From Pedobacter frigiditerrae (GTDB lineage Bacteria; Bacteroidota; Bacteroidia; Sphingobacteriales; Sphingobacteriaceae), in contig NZ_JAVTSS010000001.1 of NCBI RefSeq assembly GCF_032678705.1, forward strand, positions 1,178,001 to 1,242,000: a stretch of DNA of 64,000 nucleotides, read 5' to 3'. The position numbers and the translations under genes were made by a program. The notes under the pieces are model-generated. The model was not told the origin of the DNA, searched no databases, and worked only from the letters and a program-made list of their open reading frames with translations. Of this stretch, positions 26,278 through 33,933 are shown piece after piece. Each line of letters begins with the position of its first letter. The stretch's first letter is position 1.

Positions 26278-27073
26278 AAGCCAATGCAATTTGAGGTGTA
26301 TAACCTAGATATGGGTCGCTTTCAACTACGATATCCATCATCAACTTTTTATAGTTTAAGCCGAATCCAACATATTGTTTAAAAGGTTTGGCAGTTAATC
26401 CTGCTCTCAGACTAATTAGTTCAACTACTTTGTATTCTAATCCCAATCCAACATCTATAGGTTTATCTAAATCTTTAGAAATTGATGTTGCTATCAGTAT
26501 TTTACTAGAGGCTTTATACGCGGCGCCGATTTGTACTGTGGTTGGGATAATAGCTTCGACGGCTTTTGTACTAAATTTTTGTTTCGACGGATTGTTGATG
26601 CTCGCTCCAAAAGTTAAAACCTCATTATAATCATACATTGCTCCAACATCTATCGAGAAACCTGTCGTCGCACCGTAATTGTTAATTTTTATTTGATGAT
26701 AATTGCCTTTTAAAGCGATTGACAACTTATCTCCAAACCGTTTTGCCAAAGCTATTCCGCCTTTTATCTCGTTGTATTCGCTTATCCCATATCGCTGAAA
26801 ACTTGCACCTACGTAATTGTTCTTAAAAGGAATAACAAACGCTACTGCTTGTTTACTTAACTCACTGTCAAATAAGAATTTTGAATAATTAATTGCAAGC
26901 GATGAAGATTTGATATCCGTGATGCCACATGGATTTCCTTCCAAGCTCCATAGGTCTTTAACTGCAGCACCATTCATCCCCATAGCAGAGAGTCTTGGTC
27001 CCAAATTGTTCTGAGAGAAGACGTAATTACTGCTCAGAAGGACTAACAAGCAAAGGTTAAATATTCTGTTCAT
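26267..27073 (-). CDS. PorV/PorQ-like outer-membrane beta-barrel protein
   Basis: A 268-residue exported protein: signal peptide to about residue 20 (LLSSNYVFSQ), then LGPRLSAMGMNGAAVKDLWSLEGNP, the N-terminal pattern shared by PorV/PorQ/UPF0164 barrels of the FadL-like fold. The remainder is short amphipathic strands ending in IALAYAF. Members include type IX secretion parts that shuttle or attach cargo, but this one is shorter than PorQ. It is the first gene of the operon that continues with the HhH-barrel protein and comEC. Confidence 0.75.
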   Translation of the reverse strand: MNRIFNLCLLVLLSSNYVFSQNNLGPRLSAMGMNGAAVKDLWSLEGNPCGITDIKSSSLAINYSKFLFDSELSKQAVAFVIPFKNNYVGASFQRYGISEYNEIKGGIALAKRFGDKLSIALKGNYHQIKINNYGATTGFSIDVGAMYDYNEVLTFGASINNPSKQKFSTKAVEAIIPTTVQIGAAYKASSKILIATSISKDLDKPIDVGLGLEYKVVELISLRAGLTAKPFKQYVGFGLNYKKLMMDIVVESDPYLGYTPQIALAYAF

Positions 27074-27466
27074 AGATTTAGGTAAACCAATCTATAACAA
27101 AATATTATAAAATAAAAATTTTTAAATTTGAAATTATATTTCCAAAATATTATAAAAACAGTTTATTATTCTTTAAGTTAATAATTTGTATTGCTAATTA
27201 ATTAAGTTGATAATCAGTGAAATTATTTAAGCAATTGTTAATTTTTTTGTGGAGAGTCTATAAAATAAAATTTTAGTTTTTTGATGGTATTTATTTGAAT
27301 TTGAAAGTCGACATAACTAATCACAGCTTTGCAACCATCCTAGCTGTCCACTTATATTTTGGAATGAAGAGATAAACCACTAGTTTTGTTTAAACAAGTA
27401 GGTTGTTAAATATGCAGCTGGCTTAATAATTGATTGTATTTAATTTATTCACTAAACTAAAAACAC
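27074..27466. other. 393-base AT-rich non-coding region between divergent genes
   Basis: No reading frame or RNA gene is seen. The region is very AT-rich, contains the AAAATTTATTATAAAATA-like stretches near 27090-27170 and a GTTTAAACAAGTAGGTTGTT segment near 27387. It must hold the promoters of the PorQ-like gene (minus) and the DUF4397 gene (plus); no clear TAnnTTTG box was identified. Confidence 0.5.
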
Positions 27467-28159
27467 ATGAAAACCTTTTATAATAAACCTGCACTTGTAC
27501 TTACTGTGTTTTGTATGATTTCAGTCTTAATCTCATCTTGTAAAAAAAATGAGGATACCTATGAGCCAGTGGTTTATGGAGATGCTAATATTAGAGTAAC
27601 AAATACCGCTTCAGGCTCAAATTCTCAAGACTTCTATCAGGGCGATACTAAGCTAAGCACAACTGCTGTTGCTTATACGGAAACTAGTCCACTAATTAAA
27701 TTAAAAGCAGGAAATACAATTATATCTTTCAAAAATACTGGTACTACAACCACAACCGCTTCATTAAATGTTGGCTTAGAAACAAATGGGACTTACACTG
27801 CATTTTATTATACTAATTTAGCAGGTACAGGTGTAATCACTGGCGCTGGAGATGATACTGTTGCACCTGCTTCGGGCAAGGTAAAAGTTAGGTTTGCTAA
27901 CTTCGGTTCAGCATTAAATAATACCTTAAATTTAAGTGTTACAGGTGGCGCTAGTGTTTTAACAGGTTTAGGTTTTGGTAATTTAACAAGTGGATATGCT
28001 ACATTAGATGCAGGTGCTGGTCTGGATTTTACTGTTCTAGGTTCTGGAATTACAGGAAATATCGCAGGAACAAATTTTCTTTCAGGTAAAATTTATACAG
28101 TTTGGTTTGATGCAGCAAATACTACAACAGCCAAATATCATATTATTCAACAGAATTAA
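27467..28159 (+). CDS. DUF4397 domain lipoprotein
   Basis: A 230-residue lipoprotein with lipobox LISSC (Cys25). The following domain has ANIRVTNTASGS, a repeated beta-sandwich pattern rich in Gly/Ala/Thr, and a second half beginning VKVRFANFGSALN that mirrors the first, typical of DUF4397. Aspartate/glutamate after the Cys (CKKNEDT) would allow outer-membrane or surface export. Function unknown. It is a single gene with a strong terminator. Confidence 0.85.
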   Translation: MKTFYNKPALVLTVFCMISVLISSCKKNEDTYEPVVYGDANIRVTNTASGSNSQDFYQGDTKLSTTAVAYTETSPLIKLKAGNTIISFKNTGTTTTTASLNVGLETNGTYTAFYYTNLAGTGVITGAGDDTVAPASGKVKVRFANFGSALNNTLNLSVTGGASVLTGLGFGNLTSGYATLDAGAGLDFTVLGSGITGNIAGTNFLSGKIYTVWFDAANTTTAKYHIIQQN

Positions 28160-28178
28160 TTAGTGATAAATTATAAAG

Positions 28179-28200
28179 AGCATCCTAAATTTAGGATGCT
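28179..28200 (+). terminator. Rho-independent terminator after the DUF4397 gene
   Basis: AGCATCCTAAA (28179-28189) and its complement (28190-28200) form an 11-bp palindrome followed by seven T residues. Confidence 0.9.
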
Positions 28201-28248
28201 TTTTTTATGCTCAAAAATGCCAAATTTTGCTATTTTTGGCTATAACAA

Positions 28249-29043
28249 ATGGCAAATACTATTAACCCACTGAGAACTGTTAATGTTACTAGATATGTAA
28301 CTCCTTTACGTGAAGGTGGTTCTATGCCCGCAATCGCAGAAGCTGATGATGGTTTTCTTTACGTATTAAAATTTCGTGGAGCAGGACAGGGTCATAAGGC
28401 ATTAATTTCTGAAATAATTGGAGGAGAGATTTCTCGTATCTTAGGTTTGAAAGTTCCAGAACTGGTTCTTGCTAATTTAGATGAAGCCTTCGGTAGGACC
28501 GAGCCTGATGAGGAAATTCAAGATTTGCTAAAGGCAAGCGTAGGTTTAAATTTAGCCTTGCATTATCTTTCTGGAGCAATAACTTACGACCCAACCGTTA
28601 CTAAGATAGAACCACTATTAGCGTCTCAAATCGTATGGTTAGATTGTTTACTAACCAATATGGACCGTACTCCTCGCAACACAAATATGTTGTTCTGGCA
28701 TAAAGAATTATGGTTAATAGATCATGGTGCATCTTTGTATTTTCATCATTCATGGCAAAATTGGGAAGAACAAGCCAAACGACCTTTTATGTTAGTTAAA
28801 GACCATGTTCTTTTACCGCAAGCAGAATTTTTAAACGAAGTTGATGAAAGTTTTAAAACGATATTAACTCCGAGTTTAATACAAGAAGTTCTGAATTTAA
28901 TACCAGATGAATGGTTAAATGAAGATATTTTCAAAACCAGCCAAGCGCAAAGAGAAGCTTACGCCTTATTTTTAAACACAAGAATTGCCAATTCAGCAAT
29001 TTTTGTAAAAGAAGCACAAAATGCAAAAAAAGCAATTATTTGA
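28249..29043 (+). CDS. HipA-like kinase (HipA_2 family)
   Basis: A 264-residue kinase-fold protein. K41 in YVLKFRG fits the ATP-lysine, D139 and N144 in TNMDRTPRNTNML fit the catalytic loop, and D158 in LIDHG fits the metal-binding DFG-like position. It lacks the N-terminal domain of classical HipA toxins and no HipB antitoxin precedes it. It is paired with a DUF3037 gene whose start lies 23 bases inside this gene. The pair occurs in many bacteria; the role is not established, and a toxin-antitoxin or defence function is an inference. Confidence 0.85.
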   Translation: MANTINPLRTVNVTRYVTPLREGGSMPAIAEADDGFLYVLKFRGAGQGHKALISEIIGGEISRILGLKVPELVLANLDEAFGRTEPDEEIQDLLKASVGLNLALHYLSGAITYDPTVTKIEPLLASQIVWLDCLLTNMDRTPRNTNMLFWHKELWLIDHGASLYFHHSWQNWEEQAKRPFMLVKDHVLLPQAEFLNEVDESFKTILTPSLIQEVLNLIPDEWLNEDIFKTSQAQREAYALFLNTRIANSAIFVKEAQNAKKAII

Positions 29044-29404
29044 ATATGCTGTAATTCGCGTTGTGCCTAGGGTAGAGCGTGAAGAATTTCTCAATGTTGG
29101 GGTAATTTTATACTGTGCTGGTCAAAAATTTTTAAAATGCGCTTTTGAAGTAAATGAGAATAGATTAAAAGCATTTTCTTGCGAAATTGAGGCTGATATT
29201 ATTTTGTCAAATCTCAAATCAATTGAGAAAATTTGTTGTGGAGAATTGGAAGGTGGACCAATTGGTCAGCTTGATATGCCATCACGGTTTAGATGGTTAA
29301 CAGCTACCAGAAGTACCGTTGTTCAGGCATCTAAAGTGCATCCTGGTTTTTGTATAAATGCAGAAGAAACTTTGCAAAAACTATTTCAACAGTTAGTTTT
29401 ATAA
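29021..29404 (+). CDS. DUF3037 domain protein, partner of the HipA-like kinase
   Basis: A 127-residue protein with the family motifs YAVIRVVPRVEREEFLNVGV near the start and GPIGQLDMPSRFRWLTATRS in the middle. Function unknown. Its start overlaps the kinase gene by 23 bases in another frame, so expression is coupled. A LuxR-type gene follows after 12 bases and may be co-transcribed. Confidence 0.87.
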   Translation: MQKKQLFEYAVIRVVPRVEREEFLNVGVILYCAGQKFLKCAFEVNENRLKAFSCEIEADIILSNLKSIEKICCGELEGGPIGQLDMPSRFRWLTATRSTVVQASKVHPGFCINAEETLQKLFQQLVL

Positions 29405-29416
29405 ATAGCTAACATT

Positions 29417-29890
29417 ATGTCTTTGCAGGTTAAAAATTATAAACAAACCATATTATACGGCATCAGCTTTGCTTTTTTATTGGCTTTAATTAAATGGCTC
29501 GAAATACGTTATGTGATATTTCAGCATTCTTTTGAAATTTATGCGGGAGCAATTGCTTTAATCTTTACCATTTTGGGAATATGGTTAGCACTAAAACTGG
29601 CTAAGCCAAGAATTGAAACTAGAATAATCGAAAAAGAAGTTTTCATAAACAGAGTTGATGAATTTAAATTCAATAGAGCAGCCGCTGATAATTTGGGATT
29701 AAGCGACAGAGAAATTGAAGTGCTACAACTGATGGCAAATGGTTTAAGTAATCAAGAAATTGCCGACAAATTATTTATCTCCTTAAATACCATCAAAACG
29801 CACATTAGCAGAATCTTTGAAAAGATGGACGTAAAACGCCGAACGCAAGCGATAGAACTAGCCAAAAACCTATCCATCATCTCTTACTGA
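29417..29890 (+). CDS. Membrane-anchored LuxR-type transcriptional regulator
   Basis: A 157-residue protein: two membrane helices at about 12-30 and 38-60, a short linker, and a LuxR/GerE helix-turn-helix at about 92-152 ([35 protein letters not shown]). There is no receiver domain, so it is a regulator tethered to the membrane. The inverted repeat directly behind it and the DUF4199 gene that follows make DUF4199 its likely target or partner. Confidence 0.88.
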   Translation: MSLQVKNYKQTILYGISFAFLLALIKWLEIRYVIFQHSFEIYAGAIALIFTILGIWLALKLAKPRIETRIIEKEVFINRVDEFKFNRAAADNLGLSDREIEVLQLMANGLSNQEIADKLFISLNTIKTHISRIFEKMDVKRRTQAIELAKNLSIISY

Positions 29891-29946
29891 TTCATACTTT
29901 AGTATTAATCTAGGTTAGTTTTCATCAAATCATACTAAAGTATGAA
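29891..29946. promoter_or_regulatory. Inverted operator pair between LuxR and DUF4199 genes
   Basis: TTCATACTTTAGTAT (29891-29905) is exactly inverted at 29932-29946. The right half-site contains a perfect 14-bp palindrome, CATACTAAAGTATG (29931-29944), and the left one the same with one mismatch. The centres are about 40 bases apart, near four helical turns. It begins one base after the LuxR stop and ends 54 bases before the DUF4199 ATG; binding by the LuxR protein is an inference. Confidence 0.65.
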
Positions 29947-30000
29947 TGGAATTAAATTGGCTTAAACTTACTTTGTGTTCAGAAAATAAATTATCAAAAC

Positions 30001-30537
30001 ATGAAAAAGAACATTTTAATTTTTGGCCTAATCTCAGGCCTTATCGTTAGTGGTTTAATATCAATAACTGCAATTTGCTATAGCAAGCAAGATTTTGAAG
30101 GCAATATGGTATTAGGCTTTACCGTAATGATATTGGCTTTCATTTTCGTTTTTGTTGGCATAAAAAATTACAGGGATAAGTTCAACAACGGAAATATCAC
30201 CTTCTGGAAAGCATTACAAATTGGATTATCAATTTCGTTTATTGCCTCTACAATGTATGTAATTACTTGGTTAATTGCTTATTACAATTTTATGCCAGAT
30301 TTTATGGAAGTTATGACTGCTCAAAGCATCGAAAAGATAAAACTAAATAAAGAGCTAACCAGTGCAGAAATGACTGAACAAATAGCTGGAATTAACAGTA
30401 TGAAGAATTTATATAAAAGCCCAATAATGGTAGTTCTACTTACTTATATGGAGATTTTTCCGGTTGGAATTGTTATTACTTTAATTAGTGCGCTAATTCT
30501 TAAAAGAAAACAAAAGCAGGATTTGAATTTTGCTTAG
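30001..30537 (+). CDS. DUF4199 family membrane protein
   Basis: A 178-residue protein with four predicted helices (about 8-27, 35-55, 72-95, 145-167) and a charged loop between helices 3 and 4 with KLNKELTSAEM. Function unknown. Family members in Bacteroidota commonly lie next to LuxR/LytTR regulators or dihydroorotase-region genes. Here it follows the membrane-anchored LuxR gene across the inverted operator. Confidence 0.85.
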   Translation: MKKNILIFGLISGLIVSGLISITAICYSKQDFEGNMVLGFTVMILAFIFVFVGIKNYRDKFNNGNITFWKALQIGLSISFIASTMYVITWLIAYYNFMPDFMEVMTAQSIEKIKLNKELTSAEMTEQIAGINSMKNLYKSPIMVVLLTYMEIFPVGIVITLISALILKRKQKQDLNFA

Positions 30538-30544
30538 TCTAACA

Positions 30545-30860
30545 ATTAGATGAGCAACACCTGAGCAAAACACAAAATTTGCTCCCGCTTTGCGCTTTTA
30601 CGCTTCGCATTCCCGAAGAATCGGGACAGGCAGTTATTCTTCCTCGTTCTAGGGTAACGCTGCAACTGGGGCTATTTGGCAAAAACAGTACGAAAATTTG
30701 CAGTTTGCTAGATGCAGATACTTTGTTGTTAAACCTGACAGAAGAGACAGCCCCGAATTATTTCAATGAGGGCTACAGCGAATGGCAGGACTACAGCCAG
30801 CCATAATGTAGAAACTGCAGTTTTCCAAATCATCATTGGATATTTTTTGGATTTTTAAGT
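30545..30860. repeat. Dispersed intergenic repeat, divergent copy (no real gene)
   Basis: The 388-base gap contains GCTCCCGCTTTGCGCTTTTA, a TTCCCGAAGAATCGGGA palindrome and, on the minus strand, GTAGTCCTGC as in the repeat at 16252-16500, so it seems to be a diverged, partly inverted member. An open frame at 30579-30806 exists but its composition is that of the repeat, it lacks homology that I recognise and a plausible start, and it is not called a gene. Confidence 0.45.
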
Positions 30861-30925
30861 CTTTCTATATAACCATTAATTTTATTTGAAAGGTAAATGA
30901 TGTAAATTGCGCAAAATTCAAATAA

Positions 30926-31264
30926 ATGAGCGAGACGAATACAATTCCAGAATTTAAAGACTTTAAAACATTTTATAAAAAAGCAGTAGAGCCTTTAAAA
31001 AAAGCTAACATTGGCTACATTAGGCTTGATGGAAAAATGCAAGGAGGCACTAGAAATGTTTTTGCTTATTTTTGGTACAAAGATAAAAAGTGGAAAGTAA
31101 ATGCTGATACTTACATCGACAGATTAAAAATTGCTTTCGAAGAATTTGATAAATCAGAGGAGCCGTTTGTAATTAAACCCTTAAGAGATTACAAAGGCGA
31201 AACGCTTTCGATTAAAGGACAGCCTATTAGAAATGCAAAATTTAACGTGTTTTTAGTCGTTTAA
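30926..31264 (+). CDS. Conserved hypothetical protein, 112 aa
   Basis: I do not recognise a family. The protein is soluble, basic in the middle, begins with ETNTIPEFKDFKTFYKKAVE and has GYIRLDGKMQGGTRNVFAYF and KWKVNADTYIDRLKIAFEEF. No signal peptide or membrane segment is seen. It is preceded by the repeat region and its stop overlaps the convergent metallo-hydrolase stop by 4 bases. Codon use is like the neighbours, supporting a real gene. Confidence 0.7.
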   Translation: MSETNTIPEFKDFKTFYKKAVEPLKKANIGYIRLDGKMQGGTRNVFAYFWYKDKKWKVNADTYIDRLKIAFEEFDKSEEPFVIKPLRDYKGETLSIKGQPIRNAKFNVFLVV

Positions 31265-32652
31265 AGTTCAATTACTTCACCTTTTTCTGGTATAGTTACC
31301 TGATATCCTTCTTCAATTAAAGCGGTTGATAGTAATTCCATACTTTTTGTTTCTCCATGAACCAGAAAGACTCTTTGCAATTTGGTTAAATCTTGGTTTT
31401 TTACTGTATTTACCAAATCTTTATGGTCTCCGTGTCCACTTAATAGGTCAGTTTTTTTAATTGAAGCATAAACCATTAAATCTCTATTTCTTAAACGAAT
31501 AATTGGGTCGCCACGTAAAAGTCTATCTCCGAGAGTACCTTTTGCACAAAAACCGATAAATAAAATGGTGCAATAATAGTTCTGGATATTATGATACAAA
31601 TGGTCTTGTATTCTTCCTCCTTCAAGCATTCCGGCTGATGAGATGATAATGCAAGGCTCCAAATAATTCATCACAGATTCACTCTCTTTTCTATCGTGAA
31701 CGTAGATTAAATTGTCAAATTCAAATTCATCACCTTTGGTTTGATAGAATTGTTTAGCCTCATCATTTACCAATGTATGGTGCTTTCTATAGACTTCAGT
31801 GGCGTGATTTGCCAATGGACTATCTACAAAAATTTGAACTGGAGGTAGTAATCCTGTACTAAATATTTTATTTAAGGTAAACACTAATGATTGTGTCCTT
31901 CCAATGCTAAAAGCTGGGATTAATAACCTACCAGGACTTTTAATGCAAGTTTCTTGAATGGTTTTTATTAAGGTTTCTTCCAGCGTAGTGTCTGATGAAT
32001 GAAGCCTACCTCCATAAGTAGATTCGCAAACTAAATAATCTAATTGTGGAAGTGGTTCAGGGTCTACTAAAACTGGATAGTTTTTTCTGCCAATATCTCC
32101 AGTAAACCCAATTTTCTTTGTTATTCCATTTTCTGTAATGCTTAAAATTGCAGCAGCAGCACCTAATAAATGTCCAACAGGTACAAAAGTTAATTCTATA
32201 CTTCCATTTATTTTAAAAGGCTTGTTAAAACCAATGGTAATAAACCTATCTACCGTTTCCATTACATGTTTTTGCAAGTATAATGGCGCTGGACCAGCAT
32301 GATGATGACCTCTTCGGCCTTTGCTTCTTTTGGTTTGTTTACTGAGGAAGATATTTACAGAGTCTAACAAAAGTAATTCTGCTAAATCTGCAGTGGGTGG
32401 TGTGCAAAGTATTTGACCTTCAAATCCCATTCGCACAAGCGTTGGTAAATTACCTGAATGGTCTATGTGTGCGTGGGTTAAAATAACTAAATCAATCTCT
32501 GCAGGATTGAAAGGAAAACGTTGATTCTCTTCCTGATAAGTGTCTCTTTCGTAATCAAGACCGCAATCTATAAGTATCGAGTAATTTTCTGTCTGCAATA
32601 AATGCATACTTCCAGTTACCTGTTGTGCTGCACCCCAAATGGTTAATTTCAT
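31261..32652 (-). CDS. MBL-fold beta-CASP exonuclease-like protein
   Basis: A 463-residue enzyme of the CPSF73/RNase J-like group. Metallo-beta-lactamase motifs are THAHIDHSG near residue 66, GHLLGAAA, FTGDIGRKN and the final VHGE; the beta-CASP cap is marked by CESTYGGRLH, LIPAFSIGRTQSL and the SSAGMLEGGRIQ loop, then GFCAKGTLGDRLLRG. Likely an RNA nuclease in the cytoplasm. The 3' end overlaps the convergent hypothetical gene; upstream it is separated from the 61-residue gene by a terminator. Confidence 0.92.
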   Translation of the reverse strand: MKLTIWGAAQQVTGSMHLLQTENYSILIDCGLDYERDTYQEENQRFPFNPAEIDLVILTHAHIDHSGNLPTLVRMGFEGQILCTPPTADLAELLLLDSVNIFLSKQTKRSKGRRGHHHAGPAPLYLQKHVMETVDRFITIGFNKPFKINGSIELTFVPVGHLLGAAAAILSITENGITKKIGFTGDIGRKNYPVLVDPEPLPQLDYLVCESTYGGRLHSSDTTLEETLIKTIQETCIKSPGRLLIPAFSIGRTQSLVFTLNKIFSTGLLPPVQIFVDSPLANHATEVYRKHHTLVNDEAKQFYQTKGDEFEFDNLIYVHDRKESESVMNYLEPCIIISSAGMLEGGRIQDHLYHNIQNYYCTILFIGFCAKGTLGDRLLRGDPIIRLRNRDLMVYASIKKTDLLSGHGDHKDLVNTVKNQDLTKLQRVFLVHGETKSMELLSTALIEEGYQVTIPEKGEVIEL

Positions 32653-32753
32653 GTATAAATACTTCCTTAGCTATGGGGCAAGATATAATTTTTCAATCCT
32701 AAATCATCTATCAAATTGTAAGAATTAGATAATATTTTGGTTTAGAATCAAAA

Positions 32754-32774
32754 CTCCCGCGGATAGGGCGGGAG
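32754..32774 (-). terminator. Terminator of the 61-residue basic protein gene
   Basis: On the minus strand CTCCCGC-loop-GCGGGAG (arms 32768-32774 and 32754-32760) is followed by TTTTGATTC, a strong GC hairpin with a short T-run, 13 bases after the stop codon. Confidence 0.75.
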
Positions 32775-32786
32775 CTGCATTAATAT

Positions 32787-32972
32787 TTATTTCTTTTCTG
32801 GTGGAGTAGAAACTATCTCACCGAATTCATTAACATAAGCCATCATGCTTTCCAAATCTCCACCTGTAGAGTTTTGTTGACGTTCTTGCTTACGCTCTAA
32901 TTTTTCTTCCTTCTTTTTTTGTCTATTTTTTTCTAGCTGTTTTTTCATGAAGGTAGCCTGCGACTTTGCCAT
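32787..32972 (-). CDS. Small Lys/Glu-rich protein, cold-shock-protein N-terminal-like
   Basis: A 61-residue protein: MAKSQATFMKKQLEKNRQKK opening, a highly charged helix to about residue 35, then LESMMAYVNEFGEIVSTPP. From memory this matches the N-terminal segment placed before the cold-shock domain in Bacteroidota cold-shock proteins; the domain itself is absent here, so it may act alone as an RNA-binding peptide. It has its own promoter about 200 bases upstream, a long leader and a terminator, which supports a real, post-transcriptionally controlled gene. Confidence 0.75.
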   Translation of the reverse strand: MAKSQATFMKKQLEKNRQKKKEEKLERKQERQQNSTGGDLESMMAYVNEFGEIVSTPPEKK

Positions 32973-33180
32973 ATAATATTGTATTAAGTAAAAACTGACT
33001 ATTCTCTGGTTTACCTTTTTGTTGACTTTTTAACGTTGTTAAAATTGAACTAGTCAAGATGTATATTTTATCTGGCAAGGTCACGGTTGTCCTGCTAAAG
33101 ATAGCAATGCTGAAACAATTGGCTTGTTGCAGTAGGTTTGTGTAGAGAAAAGTATATTGATATTCCGTTGCGCAAATATA
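32973..33180 (-). promoter_or_regulatory. Promoter and ~200-nt 5' leader of the 61-residue protein gene
   Basis: On the minus strand TATATTTGCGC, with the -7 box at 33180-33173, is a strong TAnnTTTG match. The next start codon on that strand in a plausible gene is at 32972, so the mRNA would have a leader of about 195 nt. Leaders of that length are known for cold-shock mRNAs. No known riboswitch motif was recognised in it. The remaining bases to 33336 hold the promoter of the plus-strand lipoprotein gene. Confidence 0.55.
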
Positions 33181-33336
33181 CGATTTAAAAAGCGTAAAAC
33201 TAATTTCTATTATAGTTGTTATGTAAATAGTAGTGGAATTTGTTCTTAAGATTTAAAATTTTGTTATCAACAATAATCAATCTTGGCATCATTTTTACAC
33301 TATGAATAATAATTACAAACTAAATTATATACAGAA

Positions 33337-33804
33337 ATGAAAAAGATATTCGCAATGGTTGCATTGGCTATAGGATTAGCATCATGTGGCAATAGTGCTA
33401 AAGAAGAAGCATTAGCAAAAGAGCAAGCAATGGCTGCAGTTAGAGATAGTTTAAAATTAGATAGCTTTAAAAAAGCAGAAGTTGCTAAACAAGAATTGTT
33501 AAAAGAACAAAAACACCAAGCAGAATTAGCTGCTGCAAGACGAAGTGCATCATCAAGCTATTCTTCTAGCGGTAGTACCACAACATCATCTGCTGGTACA
33601 ACTACTGCAGCACAGAAAAAAGGTTGGAGTAGCGCTGCAAAAGGTACTGCAATAGGTGCTGGAGTTGGTGCATTAGGTGGCGTGTTAATTGATAAAAAAG
33701 ATGGTAGAGGTGCAATAATTGGTGGTTTAGCAGGTGCTGGTGCCGGTTATGTAATCGGTAGGTCTAGAGACGTGAAAAGTGGTAGAGTTCAACCCAAAAA
33801 TTAA
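33337..33804 (+). CDS. Lipoprotein with glycine-zipper domain
   Basis: A 155-residue lipoprotein: lipobox LASC (Cys17), a charged coiled-coil-like helix (about 20-70, rich in Lys/Glu/Ala), a Ser/Thr linker (70-92), and a glycine-zipper with two GxxxG-rich hairpin helices (about 101-140, GTAIGAGVGALGGVLI and GGLAGAGAGYVIG). Such proteins sit in the envelope; the exact role is unknown. It is a single gene with its own terminator. Confidence 0.85.
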   Translation: MKKIFAMVALAIGLASCGNSAKEEALAKEQAMAAVRDSLKLDSFKKAEVAKQELLKEQKHQAELAAARRSASSSYSSSGSTTTSSAGTTTAAQKKGWSSAAKGTAIGAGVGALGGVLIDKKDGRGAIIGGLAGAGAGYVIGRSRDVKSGRVQPKN

Positions 33805-33824
33805 TATACCTTATTTATATACGA

Positions 33825-33850
33825 GCCTTCAACCTTAATTGGTTGAAGGC
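33825..33850 (+). terminator. Rho-independent terminator after the glycine-zipper lipoprotein gene
   Basis: GCCTTCAACC (33825-33834), loop TTAATT, and the exact complement (33841-33850) are followed by six T residues. Confidence 0.92.
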
Positions 33851-33933
33851 TTTTTTATTTACTTTAATTTGAGAATTGGAGCTATCACGTCAGCAAAATT
33901 GTACATATCATTGTAGAATATTAATACTTGAAA

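Noticed and set aside
30579..30806. Open frame of 75 codons after the DUF4199 gene
   Set aside because: Composition is that of the intergenic repeat, no recognisable protein pattern and no promoter or start context.
32973..33336. tRNA or known riboswitch in the intergenic stretch
   Set aside because: No cloverleaf, no TTCRA T-loop and no recognisable riboswitch core was seen on either strand.
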